Origin: CAYVUV01 sp964455095
Lineage (GTDB): Bacteria > Desulfobacterota > Binatia > HRBIN30 > CADEER01
Length of the DNA stretch: 24,491 nucleotides
NCBI GenBank assembly: GCA_964455095.1
Contig: CAYVUV010000387.1
Span: 1-24,491 of the forward strand
Reading direction: 5' to 3'
Every line of letters begins with the position of its first letter. The first letter of the stretch is position 1. The notes beneath the pieces are model-generated. The model was not told where the DNA came from. It worked only from the letters and a program-made list of their open reading frames with translations, and made no database searches. The position numbers were made by a program, and so were the translations under genes. This document shows positions 1 to 7,461 of this stretch, piece after piece.

Positions 1-406
1 GGCCGCCGCCGGGGCGGAGGACCCGAGCGATTTCGCGCAGCGCAGCGCGGTTGTCGGTGTAGGGCAGGACCAGCCGGCAGATCACCGCGTCGGCCCATTG
101 CGATCGCACCGGCAGCGCTTCGGCCGCAGCGCGGATCATCGCCAGACGCGCCTGCGGCGCACGCGCGCGCAGCAGCACGCGCGCGCTGGCGAGGTGCGCC
201 GCCGTGAGGTCGACGCCGACGCAGGCGGCGTCGCCCAGGAAGGGCAGCAGCTCCTGGCCGGCGCCGCATCCGACGTCGAGGACGCGCGCGACCGCTCCGG
301 CGTGTCGGCGCAGCGCGGCCGATGCGTCCGCCGTGGGATCGCCGAGGAATCGCTCCCATCTGCGGCGCGGATCGAACGGTGGCGGCTTCGACCACAGCCT
401 GCTCAT
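1..406 (-). CDS. Class I SAM-dependent methyltransferase (N-terminal part, cut by window edge)
   Basis: Reading the minus strand from an ATG at 406 gives 135 residues that run off the window without a stop. The SAM-binding motif I is clear at about residues 43-50 (VLDVGCGAGQ), followed by the acidic end of strand beta-2 (GVDLT). Further on is a motif resembling the post-III segment of this fold (ALREIARVLRPGGG), where the window ends. These are hallmarks of the UbiE/Methyltransf_11-type Rossmann methyltransferases, which move a methyl group from S-adenosylmethionine to a small molecule or other acceptor. The substrate cannot be told from this portion. The gene is divergent from the surface-glycan operon starting at 678, so a glycan- or lipid-modifying role is possible but only inferred. 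The start was chosen because it is the first in-frame ATG ahead of the conserved core. Confidence 0.85.
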   Translation of the reverse strand, partial: MSRLWSKPPPFDPRRRWERFLGDPTADASAALRRHAGAVARVLDVGCGAGQELLPFLGDAACVGVDLTAAHLASARVLLRARAPQARLAMIRAAAEALPVRSQWADAVICRLVLPYTDNRAALREIARVLRPGGG

Positions 407-525
407 CGCTCACCATCGGCGCGGCGCGCCCGTCCCCCCATCGCCGGGCGAGTCTATACACTCCGGTCGGTTCGTTCTATACGCACGGCCTTCCATGGCT
501 GTGCCGGGCAAGTCGCGAAATCAAA

Positions 526-638
526 TTCCTCTCGCCCCGGGAGAGGTAAGGTGAGGGGATAACATGATGGCTTCGACCCTTGATTCGTTGAAGAGTGTTT
601 TGGATCCCCTCACCTAGCCTCTCCCGGAGGGAGAGGAA
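526..638. repeat. REP-like inverted repeat with two 35-bp arms
   Basis: The arm at 526-560 and the reverse complement of 604-638 match at 31 of 35 positions, separated by 43 bases. Each arm also contains its own palindrome: CCTCTCCC-GGA-GGGAGAGG in the right arm and a similar CCTCTC/GAGAGG hairpin in the left. The element lies just upstream of the sulfotransferase start at 678. Its structure (paired imperfect hairpins in an intergenic space) resembles REP/BIME or small MITE-type repeats. No transposase is present in the window, and no second copy was noticed here. Confidence 0.8.
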
Positions 639-677
639 CCAGAAGGACCGCAGCAACCGCCGGGCAGGCCGCGTTCC

Positions 678-1643
678 ATGAATCGAGAACGGATGCGCAC
701 CGGCCGCGTCGACGACGCGGTGTTCCTGGTCTGCTCCGAGCGCTCGGGGTCGACGCTGCTGACCCACATGCTCGGACACCATCCGCAGCTGGCATGGTCG
801 GAGGCGCTGCTGTTCGGCGGCGCGCTGGTGCCGGCCGAGGGGCAATGGCCGCCGCTGGAGGTGTTCTACGACTTTCTCGACGGCAGCCGCTTTTTTCACA
901 GCGGCGGGCTGACGATTGACCGCCGCCTCGACTACGTCGGATTGGTCCACGACTTCCTGTTGCAGAAGCGCGCCCGCACGGGTCGTCCGGTGGTCGGCGC
1001 GACGGTGCATCGCCACTTCGACCGACTGCCGTGGCTGTTCCCGGCCTGCCGCTTCATTCACCTGGTTCGCGACGGGCGCGACGTCAGCCGATCGACCATC
1101 GGGATCGGCGTCGCCGGCAACGTGTGGCGCGGGGCGCGGTGGTGGTTGGCCGCCGAGACGATGTGGGACGAGCTGCGCCCGCGCCTGCCGCCGGAGCGCT
1201 GCCACGAGGTGCGCTACGAAGCGCTGATTCGCGCCCCGGAGGCGACGCTGGCGGGCATCTGCGCCTTCATCGGTATTCCGTACTCGGAACAAATGCTGAG
1301 CTACCCCCAGCACACCAACTACACCCCCGCGGACCCGGCGCTCGTCGAGCAGTGGCGGCGGGCGGCGACGCCGCGCGAGATTCGGCTCATCGAAGCCGTC
1401 GCCGGACCGATGCTGGTGGCGCGCGGCTATCAGCTCAGCGGCCTGCCCCCGCTGTCGATCGGCCGCGTGCAGCGCCTCTGGCTGCGCGAGCACGACCGCT
1501 ATGGACGCGTCCGCTTTCGCATCGAACGCCAGGGCTTCACCCTGACCGCGGCCGACTTTCTCGCCCGCCATCTGCGCCTGCGTCGTCTGGCCCGGCGCCT
1601 GCAGCAGCGCATCAACGCCATCGAGATGCGGTACCTGAAATGA
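678..1643 (+). CDS. Sulfotransferase family protein (PAPS-dependent)
   Basis: A 321-residue protein. Near the N-terminus, CSERSGSTLL (about residues 19-28) matches the 5'-phosphosulfate-binding loop of PAPS sulfotransferases. FIHLVRDGRDVSRS (about 130-143) matches the 3'-phosphate-binding segment (R and S residues). Family knowledge: such enzymes transfer sulfate from 3'-phosphoadenylyl sulfate to a hydroxyl or amine of a glycan, lipid or small molecule. It is the first gene of a run of overlapping genes that includes an O-antigen ligase and two glycosyltransferases, so the acceptor is most likely a surface polysaccharide or its lipid carrier (inference). The ATG at 678 has only a weak ribosome-binding site; an ATG at 693 is an alternative. 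The stop overlaps the next start as ATGA. Confidence 0.88.
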   Translation: MNRERMRTGRVDDAVFLVCSERSGSTLLTHMLGHHPQLAWSEALLFGGALVPAEGQWPPLEVFYDFLDGSRFFHSGGLTIDRRLDYVGLVHDFLLQKRARTGRPVVGATVHRHFDRLPWLFPACRFIHLVRDGRDVSRSTIGIGVAGNVWRGARWWLAAETMWDELRPRLPPERCHEVRYEALIRAPEATLAGICAFIGIPYSEQMLSYPQHTNYTPADPALVEQWRRAATPREIRLIEAVAGPMLVARGYQLSGLPPLSIGRVQRLWLREHDRYGRVRFRIERQGFTLTAADFLARHLRLRRLARRLQQRINAIEMRYLK

Positions 1644-3016
1644 CCGCCGTAGCCAGTGGCGCGGCGCCGCCAGCCCGCGCATCGCGCGATCGCCTCGGCG
1701 TCGCCCTCTGGGCCGCGACGCTGATCTGGATCGTCGGGATGGCGACCGTCTTCCCCATCGGCAACGCTGCGCTCGAGGCGGTGTCGATCTTCACCTGGGA
1801 CCGCATCGGGTTCCTGGCCGTCGCCGCGTTGTTCGCCGCCGCGCTGGCGCGCCACCCGGCCGCGCTGCGCGACTTTGGCCGGGTCGAAGCGGCGATGGCG
1901 GTGTACCTTGCGGTGGTCGCCGGGTCGTGGGCGATGAGCCTCGGGCACAAGGATCCGGGCGACGTGAAGCGCGACGTCGATCTGCTGCTGACCGGGTTTC
2001 TCATGCCGTACCTGGCGTTCCTGGTCGCGCGGCACGGCGGGTGGACGCGTGGGCAGGTGCGCACGGCCTGCTGGGTGCTCGCGCTCGCCGTCGGGACCTT
2101 TTTGATCGCCGTGGGTGTGGTACAGGGCCTGGTCGACTGGACGTTCCTGGTCGCGGAGGCCAACCAATCCGCTCACCGGAACCGAGCGCGCGGCACTTTG
2201 CCGAACGCGGTGCCGTATTCCGTCATCCTCGCGTTGCTGATTCCCATCGGCTTGGCCCTGCGCGCGCACGAATCGCGCCGGCGGCTGCGCCTGCTGCTCG
2301 TCGCCCTCACCGTCGGGCTCGTCGAAGCCGTGCTGCTCGGCGGGACGCGCATCGTGTGGATCGCGTTGCCGGCGGCACTGGCCTACCTTGCGGCCGCTTC
2401 TCCTCCGGCGCGGCGGTCTGCCGCATTCGCCTGTGCCGGTGTGATCGCGGTCATCGCCCTCGCGGCGGGCGGGCTGGATCTGCGCTGGATGGCGAGCGCC
2501 AACGGTGCCGTGCGGCGTCCGATGGGCAGCGTGGGTGAACGGATGATCGAAGCCGAGCCGCTCTACAATCGCGTCGCCATCTACGCCACCGACCTCAACA
2601 TGATCGTGCACAAGCCGCTGCTCGGCTTCGGCTTCGGCGCGCGCACGTTTCTCGAGTCGCGCGGCGACTACTACACCTCGTGCTGCGGCGTGTCGCCGAA
2701 GTGGGCGGTCGTCTGCTCCGTCCCGCACAACGAAGTGTTGAATGTGCTGGTGTTGATGGGCGTGCTCGGTCTGATGGCCTACCTCGGACTTCTGCGCGAG
2801 CTGTGGCGGCTCCTGTCGGCGGCGCGCACGGCCGCTGCCGATCCGTTTGCGGCGACCTTGGCGGCCGCGGCGCAGGCCGGCTTGATCACGCTCCTCGTCT
2901 CGGCGCTGCTGCACGATGTGATGTACATGCCCCCGGCCGTGCAGGTGATCGTCTTCTTCCTCGCCGGGCTGGGCGTGCCGCCGGCGCGCGCCGTGGCGAG
3001 CGAGGCGCAGCGGTGA
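1640..3016 (+). CDS. O-antigen ligase / polymerase family membrane protein (Wzy_C type)
   Basis: A 458-residue, strongly hydrophobic protein with about 10-12 predicted membrane segments and one large hydrophilic loop in the second half. The loop and its edges carry typical WaaL/Wzy_C features: RARGTLPNAVPYS, GGTRIVWIAL, then PLLGFGFGARTF and VPHNEVLNVLVLMGVLGL. Members polymerise O-antigen repeat units or ligate the finished glycan to an acceptor on the periplasmic face of the inner membrane. Which of the two this one does cannot be decided from sequence. The ATG start at 1640 overlaps the sulfotransferase stop (ATGA), and the reading frame upstream of it is only the shadow of that gene. The stop overlaps the next start as GTGA. 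Confidence 0.87.
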   Translation: MTAVASGAAPPARASRDRLGVALWAATLIWIVGMATVFPIGNAALEAVSIFTWDRIGFLAVAALFAAALARHPAALRDFGRVEAAMAVYLAVVAGSWAMSLGHKDPGDVKRDVDLLLTGFLMPYLAFLVARHGGWTRGQVRTACWVLALAVGTFLIAVGVVQGLVDWTFLVAEANQSAHRNRARGTLPNAVPYSVILALLIPIGLALRAHESRRRLRLLLVALTVGLVEAVLLGGTRIVWIALPAALAYLAAASPPARRSAAFACAGVIAVIALAAGGLDLRWMASANGAVRRPMGSVGERMIEAEPLYNRVAIYATDLNMIVHKPLLGFGFGARTFLESRGDYYTSCCGVSPKWAVVCSVPHNEVLNVLVLMGVLGLMAYLGLLRELWRLLSAARTAAADPFAATLAAAAQAGLITLLVSALLHDVMYMPPAVQVIVFFLAGLGVPPARAVASEAQR

Positions 3017-3987
3017 GCGCAGCGACCGCGACCCGCGCCGCGGCCGTGGTGATCGGCCGCAACGAGGGCCCGCGCCTCTCGCGCTGCCTGCGCTCCGTGC
3101 TCGCGCAGTGCGCGCCGGTGGTCTACGTGGACTCCGCCTCGACCGACGGCAGCCCCGCCGCCGCGCGGGCGCTCGGGGCCGACGTCGTGGCGCTCGATCT
3201 GTCGATCCCGTTCACCTTCGGCCGCGCCCGCAACGTCGGCGCCGCGCGCGCGGTGGAGCTCGCCCCGGATCTCGACTGGATTCAGTTCGTCGACGCCGAC
3301 AGCGAAGTCGTCGCGTCGTGGTTCGACCGCGCGGTGCAGGCCCTGGTGGCGGCGCCGCGACTGGGGGCCGTGCACGGCCGGGTGCGCGAACGCCGGCCGG
3401 GTGACAGCGTGTACGACCAACTCTACGCGCTGGAGTTCGACCCGCGCACCGAGGATCCGGCCATCTTCGGCGGCATGGCGATGGTGCGGGCGACGGCCTT
3501 TCGGGACATGGGCGGCTACGTCGAGACGATGCAGACGTTCGAGGATCACGAACTGTCGTTTCGGCTGCGGCGCGCCGGTTGGCAGGTCGTCCGCCTCGAG
3601 ACGGAGATGGTGATTCACGAAGCCGGCATGACCCGCGCACGCGAGTGGTGGAGGCGCGAGCGGCGACAGGGGCATAGCCGCGCCCAGTTGGTGGCGATGC
3701 ACGGTCGCGCCGGGCTGCCCGACTGGCGCCGGGGCGTGGCCAGCATCTGCTGCTGGGCCGCGCTGCTCCCGGTCGCGATCGCTGCCGCGGCGTGGCAATG
3801 GGGTTGGGTGGGCTTGCTGCTGGGCCTCATCTATCCGGCGCTGGTCTACCGGGTGTTTCGGCGTCTGTGCCGGCGCGGGATTCGGCCGCCAGACGCGGCG
3901 CTCTACGCGGTCGGGCGGGTGGCCGGCAAGTTTCCGCAGCTGCAGGGCGTGCTGTCCTTCCTGCGCCAGCGCCGGAGGGCGGCGTGA
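3013..3987 (+). CDS. Glycosyltransferase family 2
   Basis: A 324-residue protein with a GT-A nucleotide-sugar fold. AAVVIGRNEGPRLSRCL opens the domain (about residues 10-26), VDSASTDGS follows, then a DxD-type metal/nucleotide site in FVDADSEV (about 95-102) and the FEDHELSFRLRRAGW acceptor/catalytic segment (about 176-190). After residue 245 there is a hydrophobic stretch of two likely membrane helices, so the enzyme is probably anchored to the inner membrane. It adds one sugar to a growing glycan; donor and acceptor are unknown. The GTG start is chosen because it overlaps the previous stop (GTGA) and sits 10 residues before the conserved strand. The end overlaps the family 4 glycosyltransferase in the same way. 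Confidence 0.88.
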   Translation: MSAATATRAAAVVIGRNEGPRLSRCLRSVLAQCAPVVYVDSASTDGSPAAARALGADVVALDLSIPFTFGRARNVGAARAVELAPDLDWIQFVDADSEVVASWFDRAVQALVAAPRLGAVHGRVRERRPGDSVYDQLYALEFDPRTEDPAIFGGMAMVRATAFRDMGGYVETMQTFEDHELSFRLRRAGWQVVRLETEMVIHEAGMTRAREWWRRERRQGHSRAQLVAMHGRAGLPDWRRGVASICCWAALLPVAIAAAAWQWGWVGLLLGLIYPALVYRVFRRLCRRGIRPPDAALYAVGRVAGKFPQLQGVLSFLRQRRRAA

Positions 3988-5210
3988 GAGTCGCCTACGT
4001 CGTCAACGAGCATCCGAAGATCCACCACACGTTCGTGCGCACCGAGATCGCCGCCGTCGAGCGGGCCGGTGTACAGGTCGACCGCGTGGCGATCCGCCGC
4101 CCCGCCACGCCGCTGTTGGATGCGGCGGACCGCGACGAAGCCCGGCGCACGCGCGTGGTGTTGGACGGCGGCGTCGGCGGCCTCGCGGCGGCGCTGTCGC
4201 GCACCGCGGTGCAACGTCCGCAGGGCCTGGCGCGCGCGTGGCGCACGGCGGTGCGGATCGGCTGGCGTTCCGAACGCGGCATGGCGCGGCACCTCGCGTA
4301 CCTGGCCGAAGCGTGTGTGTTGCTGGGCTGGGCCAGCGAGTGGAAGACCGATCACGTGCACGCGGCGTTTGGCAGCAACCCCGCCGCGGTGGCGCTGCTG
4401 TGCCGCATGTTGGGCGGTCCGACATACAGCTTCACCGCCCATGGACCGGAAGAGTTCGAGCGCGCGCCGCTGCTGGCCATTCCCGACAAGGTCGAGCAGG
4501 CGTCGTTCGTCACCGTGGTCAGCGAATCCGGGCGTATGCACTTACAGCAGTGGTGTCGGCCCCAGCTGTGGGATCGGTTCCACGTCGTGCGCTGCGGCAT
4601 CGACGGCCGCTTCGGCGGCGGCGAGCCGACACCGGTACCGGCCGCCCGCCGCATCGTCTTCGTCGGCCGGCTGTGCGCCGAGAAGGCTCCCTTGCTGTTG
4701 CTCGATGCGGTGGCGCGGCTGAATGCCACCGGCGCCGCGTGCGATCTCGTCATGGTCGGAGACGGCCCGTTGCGCGCGGCCGTCGAAATGCGCATCCGCG
4801 GGCTCGGATTGAGCGAGCGGGTGACGGTCGTCGGTTGGGCTGGTGCCGACGACGTGCGCCGCCATGTCACCGGCGCGCGCGCCCTGGTGCTGCCCAGCTT
4901 CGCGGAGGGATTGCCGGTGGTGCTGATGGAGGCGCTGGCGCTGCACCGGCCGGTGATCTGCACGGCGGTCGGCGGTGTCGCCGAACTGGTGGAGTCGGGT
5001 GTCTGCGGTTGGGTCATCGCGCCGGGGTCGGTCGACGCCCTTGCCGCCGCGATCGGGAAGGCGCTAGATGCGGCGCCAGCGGAGTTGCTGCAGATGGGAC
5101 ACGAGGGAGCCGCGCGCGTCGCGCGCCTGCACGATGGCGCCGCCGCGGGTCGCGCGCTGGCGGCATTGTTCGCGGCAGCCGGGCGACCAGGCGGACGCGG
5201 ATGCGAGTGA
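3984..5210 (+). CDS. Glycosyltransferase family 4 (GT-B)
   Basis: A 408-residue protein starting MRVAYVVNEHP at a GTG that overlaps the previous stop. The N-terminal acceptor domain ends in YSFTAHGPEEFER and SFVTVVSESGRM. The C-terminal donor domain begins at RRIVFVGRLCAEKAP and contains the retaining-GT EX7E motif in FAEGLPVVLMEA, followed by PVICTAVGGVAELVESG. This is the classic Glycos_transf_1 layout, often seen in exopolysaccharide and O-antigen clusters. The sugar and linkage are not predictable from sequence. It shares 10 bases with the following GNAT gene, indicating tight coupling within the operon. Confidence 0.9.
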   Translation: MRVAYVVNEHPKIHHTFVRTEIAAVERAGVQVDRVAIRRPATPLLDAADRDEARRTRVVLDGGVGGLAAALSRTAVQRPQGLARAWRTAVRIGWRSERGMARHLAYLAEACVLLGWASEWKTDHVHAAFGSNPAAVALLCRMLGGPTYSFTAHGPEEFERAPLLAIPDKVEQASFVTVVSESGRMHLQQWCRPQLWDRFHVVRCGIDGRFGGGEPTPVPAARRIVFVGRLCAEKAPLLLLDAVARLNATGAACDLVMVGDGPLRAAVEMRIRGLGLSERVTVVGWAGADDVRRHVTGARALVLPSFAEGLPVVLMEALALHRPVICTAVGGVAELVESGVCGWVIAPGSVDALAAAIGKALDAAPAELLQMGHEGAARVARLHDGAAAGRALAALFAAAGRPGGRGCE

Positions 5211-5707
5211 TTCGACCTGAACGGCCGGGCGACGCGGCGGCGATTCACGCCGTCCACGCCGCGGCGTTTCCGACCGCGGCAGAGGCGCTGCTCGTCGAGG
5301 CGCTGCGCGCTGCGGGCCGGCTCGCCGTGTCGCTGGTCGCCGAGCGCGACGGTGCCGTCATTGGCCATGTGGCGTTCAGTCCGGTCACCGTCGATGGCGC
5401 AGCCGACGGATTGGGCCTGGCGCCGCTCGCCGTGCTCCCCGCGCGGCAGCGGCAGGGCGTCGGTGGGCGGCTGGTGGCGGCGGGTTTGACCGCTGCGGCC
5501 AATGCCGGGGCCGGGTTTGTCGTCGTGCTCGGCGAGCCCCATTACTACGCGCGCTTCGGTTTCGGCCCCGCGGTCGTGTGGGGACTGTCCGACGACTACG
5601 GCGGCGGCGCGGCATTCCAGGTCGTCGAGCTGCGCGCCGGTGCGATCCCGCGCGGCGCCGGACGCGTCGCCTATTGCGACGAGTTCCAACTGCTCGGCGA
5701 GTCATGA
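5201..5707 (+). CDS. GNAT family N-acetyltransferase
   Basis: A 168-residue protein beginning MRVIRPERPGDAAAIHAVH, the standard first strand and helix of the GNAT fold. The acetyl-CoA pyrophosphate-binding loop is RQRQGVGGRL (Q/RxxGxG/A, about residues 83-92). HYYARFGFGPA near residue 120 is typical of the YhbS-like subgroup. It transfers an acetyl group from acetyl-CoA to an amine. Within a glycan operon the acceptor may be an amino sugar, but YhbS-like proteins also modify proteins or small molecules, so this is uncertain. It overlaps the upstream gene by 10 bases and the downstream permease by 4 (ATGA). Confidence 0.87.
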   Translation: MRVIRPERPGDAAAIHAVHAAAFPTAAEALLVEALRAAGRLAVSLVAERDGAVIGHVAFSPVTVDGAADGLGLAPLAVLPARQRQGVGGRLVAAGLTAAANAGAGFVVVLGEPHYYARFGFGPAVVWGLSDDYGGGAAFQVVELRAGAIPRGAGRVAYCDEFQLLGES

Positions 5708-6444
5708 CGCCCGAACAGCTTCCGCTTCTGGCCACGGCGATCTTCGTCGTCGCCTTTCTGTACTCGTCGGTCGGCCATGCCGGCGCGTCGGGCTACATCG
5801 CGGTGATGTCGCTCTACGGGCTCGCCCCCGACGCCATTCGCCCCACCGCCCTGGTGCTCAACATCCTCGTCGCCTCGATCGGCAGCTGGCAGTTCTGGCG
5901 CGCCGGGCATTTCGAGGCGCGGCTGTTCTGGCCCTTCGCCGTGCTCTCCGTCCCGCTGGCCTTCGCCGGCGGGTACGCCAATCTGCCCTCGCGCGTCTTC
6001 AAGGTGATTGTCGGCATCGTCCTGCTGTTCTCGGCGGCGCGGTTTCTGATCCGCTCCGCCGCCGCCGACGAGGCGGTGGGTGCGCCGTCGCGCCCCCTGG
6101 CGATCGCCGTCGGCGGCGGGCTCGGGCTGCTCTCCGGCCTCACCGGTACCGGCGGCGGCATCTTCCTCACGCCGCTGCTGCTGTTCATGCGCTGGGCGCG
6201 CACGAAGACGGCCGCGGCGGTGTCGGCGCTGTTCATCCTCGTCAACTCGGCCGCCGGCCTGCTCGGCAACCTGAGCAGCACGAAGCAGTTCCCGTCCTTC
6301 GCCACCGCTCTGGCCGTCGCCGCCATCGCGGGCGGCTCGATCGGTTCCTACTGCGGCAGCCAGCGCCTGCCGCACACGGCGATCAAGCGCCTGCTGGCGC
6401 TGGTGCTGCTGATCGCCGGGTACAAGCTCATCTTCACGCCCTAG
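5704..6444 (+). CDS. TauE/SafE family sulfite/anion exporter permease
   Basis: A 246-residue membrane protein with about 7-8 predicted helices in two related halves. The first half carries LYSSVGHAGASGYIAVMSLYG and the second GLGLLSGLTGTGGGIFLTP, the duplicated glycine-rich signature of the TauE/SafE (DUF81) family. Characterised relatives export sulfite, sulfonates or sulfoacetate. It is the last gene of the overlapping run headed by a sulfotransferase, so a link to sulfur-oxyanion handling during sulfated-glycan synthesis is attractive but unproven. The ATG start overlaps the GNAT stop. A stem-loop begins exactly at its stop codon. Confidence 0.88.
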   Translation: MTPEQLPLLATAIFVVAFLYSSVGHAGASGYIAVMSLYGLAPDAIRPTALVLNILVASIGSWQFWRAGHFEARLFWPFAVLSVPLAFAGGYANLPSRVFKVIVGIVLLFSAARFLIRSAAADEAVGAPSRPLAIAVGGGLGLLSGLTGTGGGIFLTPLLLFMRWARTKTAAAVSALFILVNSAAGLLGNLSSTKQFPSFATALAVAAIAGGSIGSYCGSQRLPHTAIKRLLALVLLIAGYKLIFTP

Positions 6445-6458
6445 CCCTTGTGGGCTAG
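6441..6458 (+). terminator. Stem-loop at the end of the glycan operon
   Basis: A perfect 7-bp stem, CTAGCCC-TTGT-GGGCTAG, begins at the TAG stop of the TauE/SafE gene. No run of T follows, so it may be a weak terminator or an mRNA 3'-end stabiliser rather than a classic intrinsic terminator. Confidence 0.45.
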
Positions 6459-6518
6459 ATCGGGCTTGCATTGCGACCCGCCGAAGCGGAGTAAGGGCGG
6501 GAGAGGCGGAGCGACGGC

Positions 6519-6680
6519 GTGATTGCGATCATCATGTTCTTCGGCGGCACTCTGGGTAGCACGGTGGGATACTGGGTGGGCTCACAGGTCGGAGAAATGA
6601 CCGGATACTTCGCCAGCGTCGTCGGCATGGCCATCGGCGTGTACTACACGCGCCGCTGGGTCAATCAGTATCAAGTGTGA
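6519..6680 (+). CDS. Small glycine-zipper membrane protein (53 aa)
   Basis: A short gene of 53 residues starting at GTG 6519, with a GGCGGAG ribosome-binding site 7 bases upstream and a TGA at 6678-6680. The protein is two hydrophobic segments ending in a positive tail (YYTRRWVNQYQV). Glycines fall at residues 9, 13, 17, 21, 25 and 29, an unbroken GxxxG ladder, followed by G36 and G40. Glycine zippers drive close packing of membrane helices, so an oligomeric inner-membrane protein is likely. No specific function is recognised. Its stop is directly adjacent to the metallophosphoesterase gene (an alternative GTG start of that gene would overlap it), suggesting co-transcription. An ATG at 6534 is an alternative start. 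Confidence 0.65.
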   Translation: MIAIIMFFGGTLGSTVGYWVGSQVGEMTGYFASVVGMAIGVYYTRRWVNQYQV

Positions 6681-6697
6681 CGCGGCACGAGGCGCTG

Positions 6698-7426
6698 ATG
6701 CGGGTGGCTCTGATTTCCGATTTGCACGGCAACGAGGTGGCGCTGCGTGCGGTGTTGGAAGACATCGGCCGCCGCAACGTCGACCGCATCGTCTGTCTGG
6801 GCGACGTCGCGACGTTGGGGCCGCGCCCCGGCTTCGTGCTGCAGACGCTGCGCGAGCTCGGCTGTCCGTGCATCCTCGGCAATCACGACGCGTTCCTGCT
6901 CGATCCCGAGCTGATCCGCAGCTACACCGAGGTGCCCGTCATCGTCGAAGCCGTCGACTGGTGCCGGGCCCAGCTCGATGACGCCGACCTGGCGTTCCTG
7001 CGCGAGTTCGAGTCCGGCCTCGAAATTCCCCTCGGCGGATCGGCGACGCTGCGGCTGTTTCACGGCTCGCCGCGCTCGCACATGGAGGATCTCCTCGCCA
7101 CCACGCCGCCTGACGATCTGGACCGGTCGCTGATGGGCCATTGTGCCGCGGTGATGGCCGGCGGGCACACGCACATTCAGATGCTGCGCCAGCACCGCGG
7201 CATGCTGCTGGTCAATCCGGGCAGCGTCGGTTTGCCGTTTAAGGAGTACGTCGCGGGCCAGGCGCCGACGCTGTTGCGCCATGCCGAGTACGCGATCGTC
7301 GAAGGCGCCCACGGCGCCGTCGATGTCAGTCTGCGCCGCGTGCCGGTGGACGTCGCCGCGATGCGCGACATGGTGCAGGCAACCGACAACCCGCTGCGCG
7401 GCATATTGATGCAGCAGTACGCGTGA
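6698..7426 (+). CDS. Calcineurin-like metallophosphoesterase (YfcE/MJ0936-like)
   Basis: A 242-residue protein with the complete metallophosphoesterase motif series: SDLHGN (D8, H10), GDVATLG (D36), GNHD (N62, H63), HGSPRSHM and GGHTHIQM, which together bind two divalent metals. The closing VNPGSVGLPF segment is typical of the YfcE/MJ0936 group of small cytosolic phosphodiesterases. The natural substrate is unknown. The ATG at 6698 is preferred because GAGG lies 5 bases upstream and the family usually begins directly with the first strand. A GTG at 6677 that overlaps the previous stop would add seven residues. Confidence 0.88.
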   Translation: MRVALISDLHGNEVALRAVLEDIGRRNVDRIVCLGDVATLGPRPGFVLQTLRELGCPCILGNHDAFLLDPELIRSYTEVPVIVEAVDWCRAQLDDADLAFLREFESGLEIPLGGSATLRLFHGSPRSHMEDLLATTPPDDLDRSLMGHCAAVMAGGHTHIQMLRQHRGMLLVNPGSVGLPFKEYVAGQAPTLLRHAEYAIVEGAHGAVDVSLRRVPVDVAAMRDMVQATDNPLRGILMQQYA

Positions 7427-7461
7427 TCGCGGCCTCGCGAGGTGAACGTCGCGCGGCCGGC

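Noticed and set aside
1031..1639. Upstream extension of the O-antigen ligase frame
   Set aside because: It is the shadow frame of the sulfotransferase. The ATG at 1640 overlaps the preceding stop and begins the real membrane protein.
477..1682. 401-residue open frame antisense to the sulfotransferase
   Set aside because: Arg/Ala/Gln-rich with no motif, and it covers a gene with clear PAPS-binding motifs on the other strand.
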